From positions 1 through 64,000 of the forward strand of contig CALEYP010000050.1 in the NCBI GenBank assembly GCA_937924895.1: a stretch of DNA of 64,000 nucleotides, in the 5' to 3' direction. The notes under the pieces were generated by a model, which saw only the letters and a program-made list of their open reading frames with translations, had not been told where the DNA came from and did no database searches. The first letter of the stretch is position 1; every line of letters starts with the position of its first letter. Position numbers and translations under genes: made by a program. This DNA comes from an uncultured Alphaproteobacteria bacterium. Its GTDB lineage: Bacteria; Pseudomonadota; Alphaproteobacteria; Puniceispirillales; Puniceispirillaceae. Below are positions 36,839 through 46,129 of this stretch, one piece after another.

Positions 36839-36845
36839 AGGGGGC

Positions 36846-37310
36846 CTATTTGCTGAGGTTTTTTCTGAAATATGTCACAGTTTCCGTTTCTTGGAACCCC
36901 CATTTTTGATGGGCATGGCGTGCCGCCCAATTTTCAGCATAGGTGTCTGATGCTATCTCGCGGATCCCTTCTGCTTTTGCCCAATCCTCTGCGACTTTCA
37001 CCAATGCGGTACCAAGGCCTGATTGTTGCCAATTTGGGGCGCAGTAAATACCTTCAATAAAGGCCACCGGTCGATAAAGACAGCCATTCACATAAGGGCG
37101 TGTGGATAATTCAAGAAATCCGATGGCTGTACCATTGCTATCATAGGCCAGCCAAGCCGTCATGCCATGATTATCACACAAATCAATCAGGTCTTTCAAA
37201 TGCGCCTCATAGCTATCTTGAGGCCACAAGGCTGTGCGTAGCTGTGCCAAAATAGGATAGCTCTTTGATGTCACAGCAGATATGTCTATATCATGTAAGG
37301 GAGGCATCAT
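36846..37310 (-). CDS. GNAT acetyltransferase, aminoglycoside 6'-N-acetyltransferase type
   Basis: The 154-residue protein closely follows the AAC(6') layout: LRTALWPQDSYEAHLKDL, ELSTRPYVNGCLYRPVAFIE, the acetyl-CoA loop QQSGLGTALV and the end WGFQETETVTYFRKNL. AAC(6') enzymes acetylate aminoglycosides, although chromosomal relatives may have other amine substrates. Tandem ATGs at 37310 and 37307 are preferred over an upstream TTG. It is eight bases upstream of the MFS transporter on the same strand, so the pair probably forms one transcript. Confidence 0.82.
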   Translation of the reverse strand: MMPPLHDIDISAVTSKSYPILAQLRTALWPQDSYEAHLKDLIDLCDNHGMTAWLAYDSNGTAIGFLELSTRPYVNGCLYRPVAFIEGIYCAPNWQQSGLGTALVKVAEDWAKAEGIREIASDTYAENWAARHAHQKWGFQETETVTYFRKNLSK

Positions 37311-37437
37311 CGCATCTTTCAAAAGATAAGGGTTATCTCGCTTATTTGCGCCTTTCAAAGATGATGCCGTATATAATAAATCTTGTCTATATGACGCTGA
37401 GGCACCAAACGCGAAGACAGAAGAGGGACACAGAAAT

Positions 37438-37881
37438 ATGAGATATGTTCACACGATGATACGCATTACAGATATCGATGAATCACTTGATTTCTGGTGT
37501 GATAAGATGGGGCTTGAAGAGGTGCGCCGCCATGAGAATGAGGCAGGCAAATTCACACTGATTTTCCTAGCTGCCCCAAAAGATAAAGACCAATCCGCGC
37601 AATTTCACGCACCTGAATTAGAATTAACCTATAACTGGGACTCTGACGAAGTTTATGAGACAGGCCGCAGCTGGGGGCATCTCGCTTATCGGGTAGATAA
37701 TATTTATGAGGTGTGTCAGCGTCTGATGGATAAGGGTGTTACAATCAATAGACCACCGCGGGATGGTCATATGGCATTTGTGAAATCACCAGATAATGTA
37801 TCGATTGAGTTAATTCAAGAAGACGGGCCTCTGCCGCCTGCAGAGCCATGGGCTTCGATGCCAAATACAGGGAGCTGGTAA
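37438..37881 (+). CDS. gloA: Lactoylglutathione lyase (glyoxalase I)
   Basis: The 147-residue VOC-fold protein has the metal-ligand pattern VHTMIRITDIDESLDFW at its start, PELELTYNWDSD, WGHLAYRVDNIYE and VSIELIQ, as in bacterial glyoxalase I. It converts the methylglyoxal-glutathione adduct to S-lactoylglutathione. It is followed by glyoxalase II two bases after its stop and then by a deacetylase gene, forming one operon. Confidence 0.93.
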   Translation: MRYVHTMIRITDIDESLDFWCDKMGLEEVRRHENEAGKFTLIFLAAPKDKDQSAQFHAPELELTYNWDSDEVYETGRSWGHLAYRVDNIYEVCQRLMDKGVTINRPPRDGHMAFVKSPDNVSIELIQEDGPLPPAEPWASMPNTGSW

Positions 37882-37882
37882 T

Positions 37883-38656
37883 ATGGGTCGCTGTCGCTAT
37901 CTCCAATTTCCCTATCTGTCAGATAATTACGGCGTGCTTGTTCATGATGAGGAGACAGGTAAGACAGCAGCCGTAGATGCCGGTGATGATGCTGCCTATT
38001 TGGCGGCATTGGCAGAGGCGGGTCTGACACTGGATGAGATTTGGATTACTCACCACCATTGGGATCATACTGACGGGCTTGCCGCTCTTAAAAAGGCAAC
38101 AGGCGCTGTGGTGCGTGGGCCAGCTGAGACGAAAGACCATATTGCTGCCCATATTGACCTTGGCTACCAAGATGGTGACAGTTTTGATTTCGCTGGGCAA
38201 ACAGTGTCTGTTATAGCGACGCCTGGTCACACGCTTGATATGGTGAATTTCTTCCTCACTGGTGATGAGGTGCTTTTTTCAGGGGATAGCTTATTTACCC
38301 TTGGCTGTGGGCGTTTGTTCGAAGGCGATGGTCCGATGATGTGGGATAGCTTGCAAAAATTACGGGCTTTGCCGACCCAAACCGTTATTTATGGTAGCCA
38401 TGAATATAGTCTGGCAAATGCGAAATTCGCGTTGAGTGTTGATCCTCATAATACAGCGCTGCAGCACAGAGCGGCTGAGATTGAAGCGAAAAGAGCAAAG
38501 GATGAACCAACCGTCCCCTCTTTATTATCAGAGGAATTGGCGACTAATCCGTTCCTGCGGCCTGATGATGCCGGTATTCGTCAGCATCTGGGGATGGAGG
38601 CTGCCACTGATACGGCTGTGTTTACGCAAATTCGCACGCTGAAAGATAATTTTTAG
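37883..38656 (+). CDS. gloB: Hydroxyacylglutathione hydrolase (glyoxalase II)
   Basis: The 257-residue metallo-beta-lactamase-fold enzyme has THHHWDHTDG (about 53-62), TPGHTLD, FSGDSLFTLGCGRLFEG and a C-terminal HPF-like domain ending in LRTLKDNF. It hydrolyses S-lactoylglutathione to D-lactate and glutathione, completing methylglyoxal detoxification begun by the gene before it. Length and motifs are standard. Confidence 0.95.
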   Translation: MGRCRYLQFPYLSDNYGVLVHDEETGKTAAVDAGDDAAYLAALAEAGLTLDEIWITHHHWDHTDGLAALKKATGAVVRGPAETKDHIAAHIDLGYQDGDSFDFAGQTVSVIATPGHTLDMVNFFLTGDEVLFSGDSLFTLGCGRLFEGDGPMMWDSLQKLRALPTQTVIYGSHEYSLANAKFALSVDPHNTALQHRAAEIEAKRAKDEPTVPSLLSEELATNPFLRPDDAGIRQHLGMEAATDTAVFTQIRTLKDNF

Positions 38657-38671
38657 CAGGAGGCGGGACAG

Positions 38672-39598
38672 ATGTTGATTTTTGAAGATTGGGATGCCGC
38701 AAAATCACATCATGTCCCCTCTGGCCATCCAGAGAGACCGGCACGCATCACAGCTGTGCAGACAGTCCTTGCTGAGGCATTTTCGGATGTCCCTAGGCGC
38801 GCTGCGATACAGGCAAGTTATGAACAGCTTTCGTTGGTGCATCACCACTCTTATCTTGAACAGCTGTATGATGCAGTCCCAGAAACGGGGCTGACAGGAA
38901 TTGATGGTGACACTTTTTTATCGCCTGCCTCATTGAGTGCGGCTGAAAAGGCGGCAGGTGCTGGTTGCGCGGCGGTTGATGCAATTTTTCAAAATGAGAC
39001 GCAAAGCGCCTTTGTTGCCATGCGTCCCCCAGGCCATCATGCTGAACCAGACCGCGCAATGGGCTTTTGTTTCTTTTCAAATGCCGCGATTGCAGCGCGA
39101 TATGCGCAAAAAGCCTATGGTATTTCGCATGTCGCCGTTCTTGATTTTGACGTGCATCATGGCAATGGCACGCAGGCCGCCTTTTGGCAGGACCCTACCT
39201 GTTTTTATGCCTCCACACATGAAATGCCGCTTTTCCCAGGAACAGGCGCAACAGATGAAACCGGGGCAGGGTCTATCTTTAATCAGCCCGTGCCAGCCGG
39301 TTGCACAGGGTCTATGATGGCACAAGCGTGGGACCAGTTACTGGCTCGATTAGAGGCGGTAGCTCCTGAATTGGTCATCATCTCTGCGGGGTTTGATGCG
39401 CATCAGGACGACCCCTTGGCATCATGCGCGCTTCAGTCGTCTGATTTTTATGAAATCACGGCGAAAATTTGTGGGCTAGCTGATAAAGTTGCCCAAGGCC
39501 GCGTGTTAAGCCTATTAGAGGGCGGCTATGATTTGCCAGCCCTCTCCTCGTCGGTGCAGCATCATTTGCAAGCGCTGCGAGGGCGCGACACTCCCTAG
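38672..39598 (+). CDS. Histone-deacetylase-family (class II-like) zinc amidohydrolase
   Basis: This 308-residue protein has MRPPGHHAEPDRAMGFCFF, the zinc-site motif LDFDVHHGNGTQAAF and a GGYDLPAL end typical of HDAC/acetylpolyamine amidohydrolases. Bacterial members remove acyl groups from lysines or polyamines. AGGAGG lies eight bases before its ATG. It is the third gene of the gloA-gloB operon, and its last four bases overlap a small gene on the other strand. Confidence 0.9.
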   Translation: MLIFEDWDAAKSHHVPSGHPERPARITAVQTVLAEAFSDVPRRAAIQASYEQLSLVHHHSYLEQLYDAVPETGLTGIDGDTFLSPASLSAAEKAAGAGCAAVDAIFQNETQSAFVAMRPPGHHAEPDRAMGFCFFSNAAIAARYAQKAYGISHVAVLDFDVHHGNGTQAAFWQDPTCFYASTHEMPLFPGTGATDETGAGSIFNQPVPAGCTGSMMAQAWDQLLARLEAVAPELVIISAGFDAHQDDPLASCALQSSDFYEITAKICGLADKVAQGRVLSLLEGGYDLPALSSSVQHHLQALRGRDTP

Positions 39599-39864
39599 TA
39601 TTTATAGTTATGCAGACTTTCTGCTTTTACTTTATCTACATGGCGCTCAACGAGCCAGATAGAGCTTAACTTTCCTAATGCCTTTTCAATTTCGATTAGG
39701 CTTTGGTCAATCAGCTCAAGAATCTTGTTGATTTGCGGGTCGTTAATCGTCTCGTTTTTTTCGGTTAGGTCCCACGCTAGCTCAGTGAGCTCTGATCGTA
39801 ATTTCGTCAATTTATCTCTGCCAGATTTGCGAAGGTTTCGGACCTGTTTAACATGCTTATCCAT
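39595..39864 (-). CDS. Small helical protein of unknown function
   Basis: The 89-residue charged protein is almost wholly predicted helix (KLRSELTELAWDLTEKNE, ILELIDQSLIEIEKALGKL) with no signal peptide or membrane segment. I recognise no family. It has a plausible ATG and is convergent with the deacetylase gene. It might be a small regulator or structural protein. Confidence 0.5.
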   Translation of the reverse strand: MDKHVKQVRNLRKSGRDKLTKLRSELTELAWDLTEKNETINDPQINKILELIDQSLIEIEKALGKLSSIWLVERHVDKVKAESLHNYKY

Positions 39865-39990
39865 GCGGGCTCTCCTGCGAGGTCGTGGTGACGTTATGCG
39901 CCATATTTAGGGCAGGGACCCTCAGAAGGCAATGATTAGTTATTCCAGCGCCATAGATTGCATTTATATGAAAATGGCATGTCTATGGCT

Positions 39991-40019
39991 CTTGAAGCGC
40001 AGAGGCAGACTTCCCATAT
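39991..40019 (+). promoter_or_regulatory. Heat-shock (RpoH-type) promoter of htpG
   Basis: CTTGAA at 39991-39996 and CCCATAT at 40013-40019 are separated by 16 bases. This matches the RpoH consensus (CTTGAA, 13-17, CCCATnT) closely. It lies 44-72 bases before the htpG start, leaving a 5' leader of roughly 35 bases, as expected for a chaperone gene. Confidence 0.75.
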
Positions 40020-40062
40020 GTGCCATAGAATAAAACGCGATAAGACACAGCGGAGTGAACCT

Positions 40063-41940
40063 ATGTCTAATTACAACTTTGAGGCAGATACTGGCAAAAT
40101 CCTCGATATTGTGATCCATTCTCTCTATTCAAATAAAGAGATTTTTGTAAGAGAGCTGGTTTCAAATAGCTCAGATGCAATCGATAAATTACGCTATCTC
40201 GCCCTCAGTGATAAGACGCTTGCTGATGTGAGTGATGCGGCCGCAATCACCATTACTGCAGATGCTGAAGCCAAGAGCCTTACCATTTCTGATACAGGAA
40301 TTGGGATGAGCAAAGAGGAGTTGCAAAGTTCTCTTGGTACTATAGCACGCTCTGGCACCAAATCTTTCTTAGAGGCAATGAGCCAAGCAAAGGCTGAAGG
40401 CGAAAATGCCGAACATGATAAATTAGCACTGATTGGACAATTTGGTGTTGGGTTTTATTCCGCCTTTATGGTGGCTGATAAGGTGTCTGTTCTTACCAAG
40501 AAGGCTGGAACAGATGAGGCATATCGCTGGGTATCAGATGGCCGGTCTGGCTATCAGATTGAAGAGGCTGATAAACAGGCACATGGCACGCAAATCACGC
40601 TTCATCTGAAAGAGGAGGAAGGTGAATTTTGCGAGGAAATGCGTCTGTCCCATGTGATTAAAACCTATGCTGACCATATCAGCTACCCCATCACATTCCA
40701 GCAAGGGGACGAGGAACGCCGCCTCAATGCCGCCTCAGCCCTTTGGACAAGGCCAAAATCAGAGATTTCTGAAGATGATTACAATGCCTTTTTCGCTGAT
40801 ATGGGGGCGGGCTATGGCACGCCGCTTCTAACGTTGCATAATGTGAGTGAGGGCACAGTATCCTTTACCAACCTTTTGTGTATCCCAGAGATGCGTCCTT
40901 ATGATTTATTCGATCCGGCACGAAAGCCAAAGGTGAAATTATATATCAACCGTGTCTTTATCACAGATGACACTGATGCTTTAATTCCAGGCTGGTTACG
41001 CTTTGTCAGAGGGATAATCGATACATCCGATATTGATTTGAATGTGAGCCGTGAATTGCTGCAGCATAACCAGACCTTGAGCCGGATTGGTAAGGCTGTG
41101 GTAAAGCGGATTATTACAGAGCTCACCAAGCTGCATGATAAGGATAAAGAGACTTATGATAAGCTCTGGGATCAGTTCGGTATCGTGCTGAAAGAGGGGC
41201 TCTACGAAGATACGGATAACCGTGAAAAATTACTGAAAATTACGCGGTTTAAAACGTCAAAATCCAAGGAATGGACATCTTTGGATGAGATTGTATCTCG
41301 GATGAAAGAAGGGCAAGATACGCTCTATACCCTCTCTGCAGAATCTGTGGCTCAAGCAGAAATGTCACCTCATCTAGAAGGGTTAAAGGCACGTGATTTG
41401 GAGGTTATTTATCTCACAGATCCCGTTGATGAATTCTGGTTGCCGCTGGTCGGTGTCTATGATGACAAATCATTTACATCTATTACCAAAGGTGGACTTG
41501 ACCTTAACCAATTTGAAACTGAAGAGACGCCAGCTGATGAGGCAGGCGCTAGCCAAGATTATGAGGCCTTGATCACAGCGATGAAAGCCGAATTGGGAGA
41601 GGCCGTAGCAGATGTGCGTCTATCGAAGACACTCACAGACAGTCCGGCTTGTCTTGTCGCAGATGAGAATGGGATGGATATCCAGATGCAGCGTCTGATG
41701 CGCCAGCATGATCCGAATTTCAAAGAGCCTGCCCCTATTTTGGAAATTAACGCTAATCACGACATAGTGAAGGCTTTGCAAAATAGAGAAAAAGATGGCG
41801 CTGATATCGGTTTGCTCAGTGATGCCACACATTTATTATTTGAGCAGTCTTTGATTATTGAAGGTAAATCTCCGCCAAATATTGGCGAGTTTAGCGCGCG
41901 CATGACACGTGTCATGTCAAAGGTTGTGAAAGGGCAGTAA
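40063..41940 (+). CDS. htpG: Molecular chaperone HtpG (Hsp90)
   Basis: The 625-residue protein starts with SNYNFEADTGKILDIVIHSL and SNKEIFVRELVSNSSDAIDKLRY, the ATP-binding GHKL fold. It has GQFGVGFYSAFMVADKV and the middle-domain RVFITDDTDALIPGWL. HtpG is an ATP-driven dimeric chaperone in the cytosol. I use ATG 40063, which has GGAG seven bases upstream and gives the family length. Earlier in-frame ATGs sit upstream of the RpoH promoter. No termination structure is seen after the stop. Confidence 0.96.
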   Translation: MSNYNFEADTGKILDIVIHSLYSNKEIFVRELVSNSSDAIDKLRYLALSDKTLADVSDAAAITITADAEAKSLTISDTGIGMSKEELQSSLGTIARSGTKSFLEAMSQAKAEGENAEHDKLALIGQFGVGFYSAFMVADKVSVLTKKAGTDEAYRWVSDGRSGYQIEEADKQAHGTQITLHLKEEEGEFCEEMRLSHVIKTYADHISYPITFQQGDEERRLNAASALWTRPKSEISEDDYNAFFADMGAGYGTPLLTLHNVSEGTVSFTNLLCIPEMRPYDLFDPARKPKVKLYINRVFITDDTDALIPGWLRFVRGIIDTSDIDLNVSRELLQHNQTLSRIGKAVVKRIITELTKLHDKDKETYDKLWDQFGIVLKEGLYEDTDNREKLLKITRFKTSKSKEWTSLDEIVSRMKEGQDTLYTLSAESVAQAEMSPHLEGLKARDLEVIYLTDPVDEFWLPLVGVYDDKSFTSITKGGLDLNQFETEETPADEAGASQDYEALITAMKAELGEAVADVRLSKTLTDSPACLVADENGMDIQMQRLMRQHDPNFKEPAPILEINANHDIVKALQNREKDGADIGLLSDATHLLFEQSLIIEGKSPPNIGEFSARMTRVMSKVVKGQ

Positions 41941-42004
41941 CGCGTATTGCCAGTGTGGGAGAAGCTTGGTAGCGTCATGTCATGCAATTAATAGGTAGGA
42001 TAAG

Positions 42005-43678
42005 ATGAGCCAACATATCCCTCACGCTAGACATGGCGGTCATATCCTTCTTGAATCTCTGATGGCTTTGGGTGCGCGCCATGGCTTTGGTGTGCCAGGT
42101 GAATCCTATCTAGCCGCCCTTGATGCCATGGCAGATGGCGGGTTTGATTTCACCCTTTGCCGTAATGAGGGTGGGGCTGCTTTTATGGCAAGTGCTTATG
42201 GCAAGCTGACAGGTGAGCCTGGCATTTGCTTTGTAACAAGAGGGCCCGGGGCAACCAATGCCGCCATTGGCATCCATACGGCGCATCAAGATTCTAGCCC
42301 CTTGCTGTTATTTGTGGGGCAGGTTGGAACAGACCAGATAGGACGCGAGGCTTTTCAAGAGGTTGATTATAAGGCTGTCTTTGGTGGGTTGGCGAAATGG
42401 GTCGTTCAGATTGACGATATTGCACGCCTTCCAGAAATCGTCTCACGCGCATATTCTATGGCTATATCTGGGCGGCCAGGACCTGTCATTGTGGCTTTGC
42501 CAGAAGATATGTTGTCATCTCACTCAGATGTGTCCGCTGCTCATCCCATTACCATCCCGCAGCCTGCCGCGTCCGAGGATGATGTCACAGCTATTCTGGC
42601 GGCAATTACACAGGCAGAACGTCCCATCATCATTGCGGGCGGTAGTGGCTGGGACGATGAAGCACGGTACGATCTACAGCGCTTTGCCGAAGCCTTATCT
42701 TTGCCAGTAGCTGCAGCATTCCGCTATCATGATGTGATAGATAATCATTCACCCAGCTATATTGGTGATGCCGGAGTAGCGATGAATGAAGGGCTCGCCA
42801 ACCATCTGCAGGAGGCTGATCTTATCATTGCGCTAAATATCCGTTTTGGTGAGATGACAACAAGAGCATGGTCATTATTTGACGTGCCGCGTATGAAGGC
42901 GATGTTAATTCATAGTCATCTCTGCGCTGATGAGATTAATAAGATCTATCAAGCGGATATTGCAGTGAATGCGTCGCCAAAGCAATTACTTGCCCAGCTA
43001 TGGCAAGCGTGCCAAGAGCAGGTACCATCGCCACATCATCAGCTGTGGTGTCAGAAAGCGCGTCAGACCTATGAGGCCGCGCTTACACCACCGCCACAAC
43101 ATACCAAGCTGGATATGGCAGAGGTCATTCAGACGATTGAACATATGACACCGCATGATGCCATTATTACCCATGGGGCAGGGAATTTTGCCATTTGGCC
43201 AGATAAATTCATGCGATTTGGTACCCGCCGCTTATTAGCGCCGCAATCTGGTGCGATGGGTTATGGCCTGCCAGCTGCGATCGCTGCATGTAAGGTGGCA
43301 GACGCCGGTCAGAAAGTGATTTGCTTTGCGGGTGACGGTGATATTCAGATGAATTTATCGGAACTTGGCACAGCGATGCAGCATAATCTGAAACCTATCA
43401 TTCTGATATTCAATAATGGGTCATATGGCACAATTCGTATGCATCAAGAAAAGCATTATCCTCATCGCGTATCTGGTACAGAGCTAGACAACCCGGATTT
43501 TGTCACGCTTGCCTCAGCCTATGGGTTCGAAAGTGCGCGTGTGACAAAAACAGATGAATTCCAGCCGCTATTTGAGGCAGCGCTGGCCTCCGATAAGGGG
43601 ACAATCATCGAATTGATGCTCGATATTGAAGCCATTTCGCCCAAAATGACAATCAGCCGCCTTCGCAAAGGCAGCTGA
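42005..43678 (+). CDS. Acetolactate-synthase-like thiamine-diphosphate enzyme
   Basis: The 557-residue enzyme has the three ThDP-enzyme domains, with the essential glutamate region FTLCRNEGGAAFMASAYGKL and the cofactor motif AGDGDIQMNLSELGTAMQH ending at NNGSYG. It looks like a large-subunit acetolactate synthase relative of the ilvB/glyoxylate carboligase superfamily, but no IlvN-like small subunit follows. The actual 2-oxoacid substrate is unclear. AGGA precedes the ATG. Convergent with the mutase gene. Confidence 0.85.
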   Translation: MSQHIPHARHGGHILLESLMALGARHGFGVPGESYLAALDAMADGGFDFTLCRNEGGAAFMASAYGKLTGEPGICFVTRGPGATNAAIGIHTAHQDSSPLLLFVGQVGTDQIGREAFQEVDYKAVFGGLAKWVVQIDDIARLPEIVSRAYSMAISGRPGPVIVALPEDMLSSHSDVSAAHPITIPQPAASEDDVTAILAAITQAERPIIIAGGSGWDDEARYDLQRFAEALSLPVAAAFRYHDVIDNHSPSYIGDAGVAMNEGLANHLQEADLIIALNIRFGEMTTRAWSLFDVPRMKAMLIHSHLCADEINKIYQADIAVNASPKQLLAQLWQACQEQVPSPHHQLWCQKARQTYEAALTPPPQHTKLDMAEVIQTIEHMTPHDAIITHGAGNFAIWPDKFMRFGTRRLLAPQSGAMGYGLPAAIAACKVADAGQKVICFAGDGDIQMNLSELGTAMQHNLKPIILIFNNGSYGTIRMHQEKHYPHRVSGTELDNPDFVTLASAYGFESARVTKTDEFQPLFEAALASDKGTIIELMLDIEAISPKMTISRLRKGS

Positions 43679-43721
43679 TTAATCGTTTAGATTTTAGTGT
43701 GAGGTGGCGCAATAACCGCCT

Positions 43722-45899
43722 TTATTGGCCAAGGCGCGCTTTGCGATAATTATGCATGCGGCTCATCTGGTCGCTTGCTTTTTCAACAGTTTCAAGCGCC
43801 GCTTCCGTGACATTGCTGCCTGGGCCAAAGATGGCGGCAACTCCAGCCTCATAGAGGAAGTCATAGTCTTTCTCAGGGATAACACCACCACAGATCACCA
43901 TAATATCCTCAGCACCTTTGTCCTTTAGATGTCCAATCAGCTGCGGGATAAGGGTTTTATGGCCCGCAGCAAGCGTGGAGATACCAATCACATGAACCCC
44001 TAAGGCAATGGCACTATCAGCCGCTTCTTCTGGTGTTTCAAATAATTGGCCTACATGAACATCCATGCCCATATCAGAGAAGGCGCTGGCAATAACTTTC
44101 GCCCCTCTATCATGGCCATCTTGACCGAGCTTTGCCATATAAAGACCAGGTGCTTCTTCGGTGATGCCAGTAAACTGTGCGAGCGCGTCATTAATTTTGC
44201 CAAAGATAGGCGCATCGGCGCCGAACGCGTCTTGATAAACGCCTGTAACAAGTTCGTTCTGGCCTTCATATCTGCCAAAGCTGTCTGCGAGTGCTTCTGA
44301 GACTTCTCCCACAGTGGCACGTGCACGCATGGCCTCAACGGACAGGGCAAGTAAATTACCTGTCCCATCTTGGGCAGCTTGGCGCAAGGCTGCCAATGTG
44401 CGGGTGACTTCAGCCTCATCACGACGTGCTTTGATATCAACAAGTTGTGCAATTTGTTCTTCGCGCACAGCCTGATTATCAATTTCAAGAACATCAACTT
44501 GTGTGGCTTCTGCTGGCTGGAATTTATTCACGCCAACAATCACCTGATTGCCAGAATCAATATGAGCTTGGCGTTCCGTCGCAACCTTTTCAATCTCAGC
44601 TTTTGGAAAACCAGACTGTACCGCGACGGTCATTCCGCCCATTTCTTAAATCTGGCGAATAAGCGCATCAGCCTTTTCAATGAGATCATTCGTCAAGCTC
44701 TCAACATAATAGGAACCAGCTAGTGGATCGACCGTATCTGTGATCCCAGCTTCATTTTGAAGAATGAGCTGCGTATTTCTTGCAATGCGTGCTGAAAATT
44801 CAGTCGGCAGGGCAATCGCCTCATCAAATGAGTTGGTGTGTAATGATTGTGTGCCGCCAAGCGCAGCTGCTAGCGCCTCAATCGTTGTGCGGATAATATT
44901 GTTATAAGGGTCTTGTTCTTGGAGTGAGGCCCCTGATGTCTGACAATGCGTGCGGAGCATTAGCGATTTATCACTTTTAGGCGCGAACAATTCTGTCATC
45001 CAGCGTGACCATAAGGTGCGTGCCGCCCTTAGCTTGGCAGATTCCATGAAGAAGTTCATGCCGATGGCAAAGAAGAAAGAGAGTCGCGGTGCGAATTTAT
45101 CAACATCCATCCCACGCTGTGTAGCAGTGCGGACATATTCCAAGCCATCAGCGAGTGTAAAGGCCAATTCCTGCACCAAATTGGCGCCAGCCTCTTGCAT
45201 ATGATAGCCAGAAATAGAGATGGAGTTAAATTTCGGCATATGATCAGCGGTATAGCTGATGATATCAGACACGATCCGCATGGAAGGCGCAGGCGGGTAG
45301 ATATAGGTGTTGCGCACCATAAATTCTTTCAGAATATCATTTTGGATGGTTCCGGATAGCGCGCTTACGGGAACCCCTTGTTCCTCACCAGCAACAATAA
45401 AGCCAGCAAGAATAGGTAAAACGGCACCATTCATTGTCATCGAGACAGACATCTCCTCCAAAGGAATGCCGTCAAACAGGATTTTCATATCCTCAACAGA
45501 ATCAATGGCAACGCCGGCTTTGCCAACATCACCCACCACACGAGGGTGGTCCGAATCATAACCACGATGGGTGGCGAGATCAAATGCCACTGATAGGCCC
45601 TTTTGTCCTGCAGCAAGCGCTTTTCTGTAGAATTCATTTGAGGCTTTGGCCGTTGAAAAGCCAGCATATTGGCGAATGGTCCACGGGCGGCCAACATACA
45701 TAGAGGCGCGTGGTCCTCTGGTGAAAGGGGCTTGGCCGGGATAGGTCTCTAAATGAGGGAGGTTTGCAATATCATCAGAGGTGTAAAGCGGTTTAATCGC
45801 AATGCCTTCTAGTGTCTCCTTGGATTGCGTCTGCGAAGGGCGCTTTAATTCGGTCTCTGCTTGCTGTTCCCATTGCGTGCGCTTATCATCTGTCGCCAT
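43722..45899 (-). pseudogene. Methylmalonyl-CoA mutase interrupted by an in-frame stop codon
   Basis: Read from ATG 45899 this is a normal mutase of about 724 codons: the TIM-barrel part ([38 protein letters not shown]), then LIRQI, a TAA codon at 44648-44646, and EMGGMTVAVQSGFP in the same frame. The C-terminal B12-binding domain with DGHDRGAK follows. Both halves are otherwise intact, so one base changes a sense codon (GAA, CAA or AAA) to TAA. The enzyme interconverts methylmalonyl-CoA and succinyl-CoA. Options are a nonsense mutation, a sequence error, readthrough, or restart at ATG 44642. Confidence 0.85.
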
Positions 45900-46129
45900 G
45901 CTGGTCCCCTGTCATTCATCACCAAGTTAGGATTGGGCGCATTGTAGACAGAAATGGCGTTCACTTCAATCTTTTGGTCGTGTTTAGCAAATTTCTAAAT
46001 AATGACCTGCTGTCTGGTATTAAATTATGATTTAACTGGTGCTAGAAGTGCCGATCACACTCTTTGTAATGTAACAATAGAGCGCTCTTATGGCGCGTAA
46101 CCTATTTTCGATAAAGTGGGGATATAACC

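Noticed and set aside
37359..37437. Possible riboswitch or small RNA before gloA
   Set aside because: The gap is only about 80 bases and shows no stable paired structure.
43722..44642. The second half of the mutase as a separate B12-binding small subunit
   Set aside because: The break is within the catalytic domain, and the pieces are in one frame separated by a single stop codon. True split mutases divide between the domains.
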